Shown here one piece after another: positions 63,597 to 64,000 of a DNA stretch of 64,000 bases. The notes under the pieces were generated by a model. That model made no database searches. It was not told the DNA's origin and saw only the letters and a program-made list of their open reading frames with translations. The DNA comes from Methyloradius palustris (GTDB lineage Bacteria; Pseudomonadota; Gammaproteobacteria; Burkholderiales; Methylophilaceae): NCBI RefSeq assembly GCF_019703875.1, contig NZ_AP024110.1, positions 1,984,001 through 2,048,000 of the forward strand, read 5' to 3'. Position 1 is the first letter of the stretch. Every line of letters begins with the position of its first letter. A program made the translations under genes and the position numbers.

Positions 63597-63702
63597 GGAG
63601 TTAAGTCAGATTGAGTCGAAGACAAGGCATAAAACCGAAGACAGTACAATGAGTACGGCAAGGTTTTATAACGCAGTATTCGGCGCAATCTGACTTAACT
63701 CC
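63597..63702. repeat. Palindromic intergenic element between era and recO
   Basis: A 17-bp arm (GGAGTTAAGTCAGATTG) at 63597-63613 is repeated exactly inverted at 63686-63702. Inside, the arms continue to match imperfectly for about 30 more bases (ATAAAACC recurs on both sides, inverted). The ~106-bp unit fills most of the gap and touches the era stop codon. This is the form of a REP- or MITE-like element; it could also end transcription or process the mRNA. Confidence 0.75.
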
Positions 63703-64000
63703 TAGTAGCCAAGGCTTTTTAGGGCGCGTTCATCATCCGCCCAACCACCCTTAACTTTTACCCAAGTCTCCAACCAAACCTTACCGTCAAACAACTTCTC
63801 CATGTCTTGACGTGCTTCAGTTGAAATCTGCTTGAGCTTCTCGCCGCCCTTGCCGATCAACATGGGCTTCTGGCTTTCTTTATCGACGATAAATGCGGCA
63901 TGGATGCGGCGCAGCTTGCCCTCCATCTCGAACTTTTCAATTTCCACCGCGATGCCATACGGTACTTCATCGCCCAAAAAGCGGAATGCTTTCTCACGTA
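63702..64000 (-). CDS. era: GTPase Era, C-terminal part (gene continues past the window)
   Basis: The last 98 codons. The KH domain is visible: REKAFRFLGDEVPYGIAVEI, then RRIHAAFIVDKESQKPMLIG, KGGEKLKQISTEARQDME and KVWLETWVKVKGGWADDE, ending LKSLGY. Era binds 16S rRNA through this domain during 30S maturation. The G domain lies beyond base 64000. Confidence 0.96.
   Translation of the reverse strand, partial: REKAFRFLGDEVPYGIAVEIEKFEMEGKLRRIHAAFIVDKESQKPMLIGKGGEKLKQISTEARQDMEKLFDGKVWLETWVKVKGGWADDERALKSLGY

Noticed and set aside
1..64000. tRNA or rRNA genes, CRISPR arrays, prophage genes, replication origin
   Set aside because: None recognised on reading both strands; a covariance-model search would be needed to exclude small RNAs.

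Overview
The window looks like chromosomal DNA of a betaproteobacterium, plausibly Methylophilaceae (inferred from the gene order era-recO-pdxJ-acpS, the protein sequences and the moderate G+C; no database search was possible). Every protein gene that I can support except two small ones near 32.4-33.0 kb lies on the minus strand, so transcription runs from high to low coordinates.

Right part (53.7-64 kb): housekeeping genes. era (partial), recO, pdxJ, acpS, a two-domain exported protein, and tcdA form one tight block. Next come four genes, three of them for repair of alkylated or UV-damaged DNA (a DUF2256 protein, an FeS photolyase-like protein, AlkB, an AlkA-like glycosylase). htpG follows, with a heat-shock type promoter inside the end of the glycosylase gene, and then a cysteine-free S4 paralogue (rpsD).

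Left part (1-53.2 kb): an island for type I secretion. System B (33.2-53.2 kb) has an ABC exporter, an NHL-repeat protein, a 4582-residue giant substrate, an HlyD adaptor and a TolC-type channel. The substrate combines solenoid-like repeats, about 30 Rhs/YD-like repeats, a cadherin/Ig-like domain and RTX-like repeats. System A (1-31.5 kb) has a 2414-residue RTX protein, a second TolC-type channel, a mosaic region, a 4969-residue RTX protein with an N-terminal lipase domain, an ABC exporter and an HlyD adaptor (cut by the window edge). The two RTX substrates of system A end in almost the same ~100 residues, and each is followed by the same hairpin before the next export gene.

The most interesting part is the mosaic region at 15.6-22.4 kb. 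A conserved EF-hand-like module appears three times: inside the lipase giant, at the end of a 799-residue protein, and as a 133-codon fragment. The first two copies are identical over about 959 bp. Between copies sit two units of the same layout: a small exported protein (one a lipoprotein), then 21-30 bp later an unrelated N-terminal effector domain that runs into the module. The 799-residue protein lacks the C-terminal secretion region. I infer a store of swappable N-terminal effectors for one secreted RTX carrier, with the small exported proteins as candidate immunity partners. This is the mirror image of the C-terminal 'orphan toxin' cassettes of Rhs and CDI loci.

The gap between the two systems (31.5-33.1 kb) holds a decayed IS3-type transposase piece, a long palindrome, an orphan MazE-like antitoxin behind a 9-G tract, and a ~150 bp repeat. 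A second copy of that repeat lies upstream of system B at 53.5 kb.
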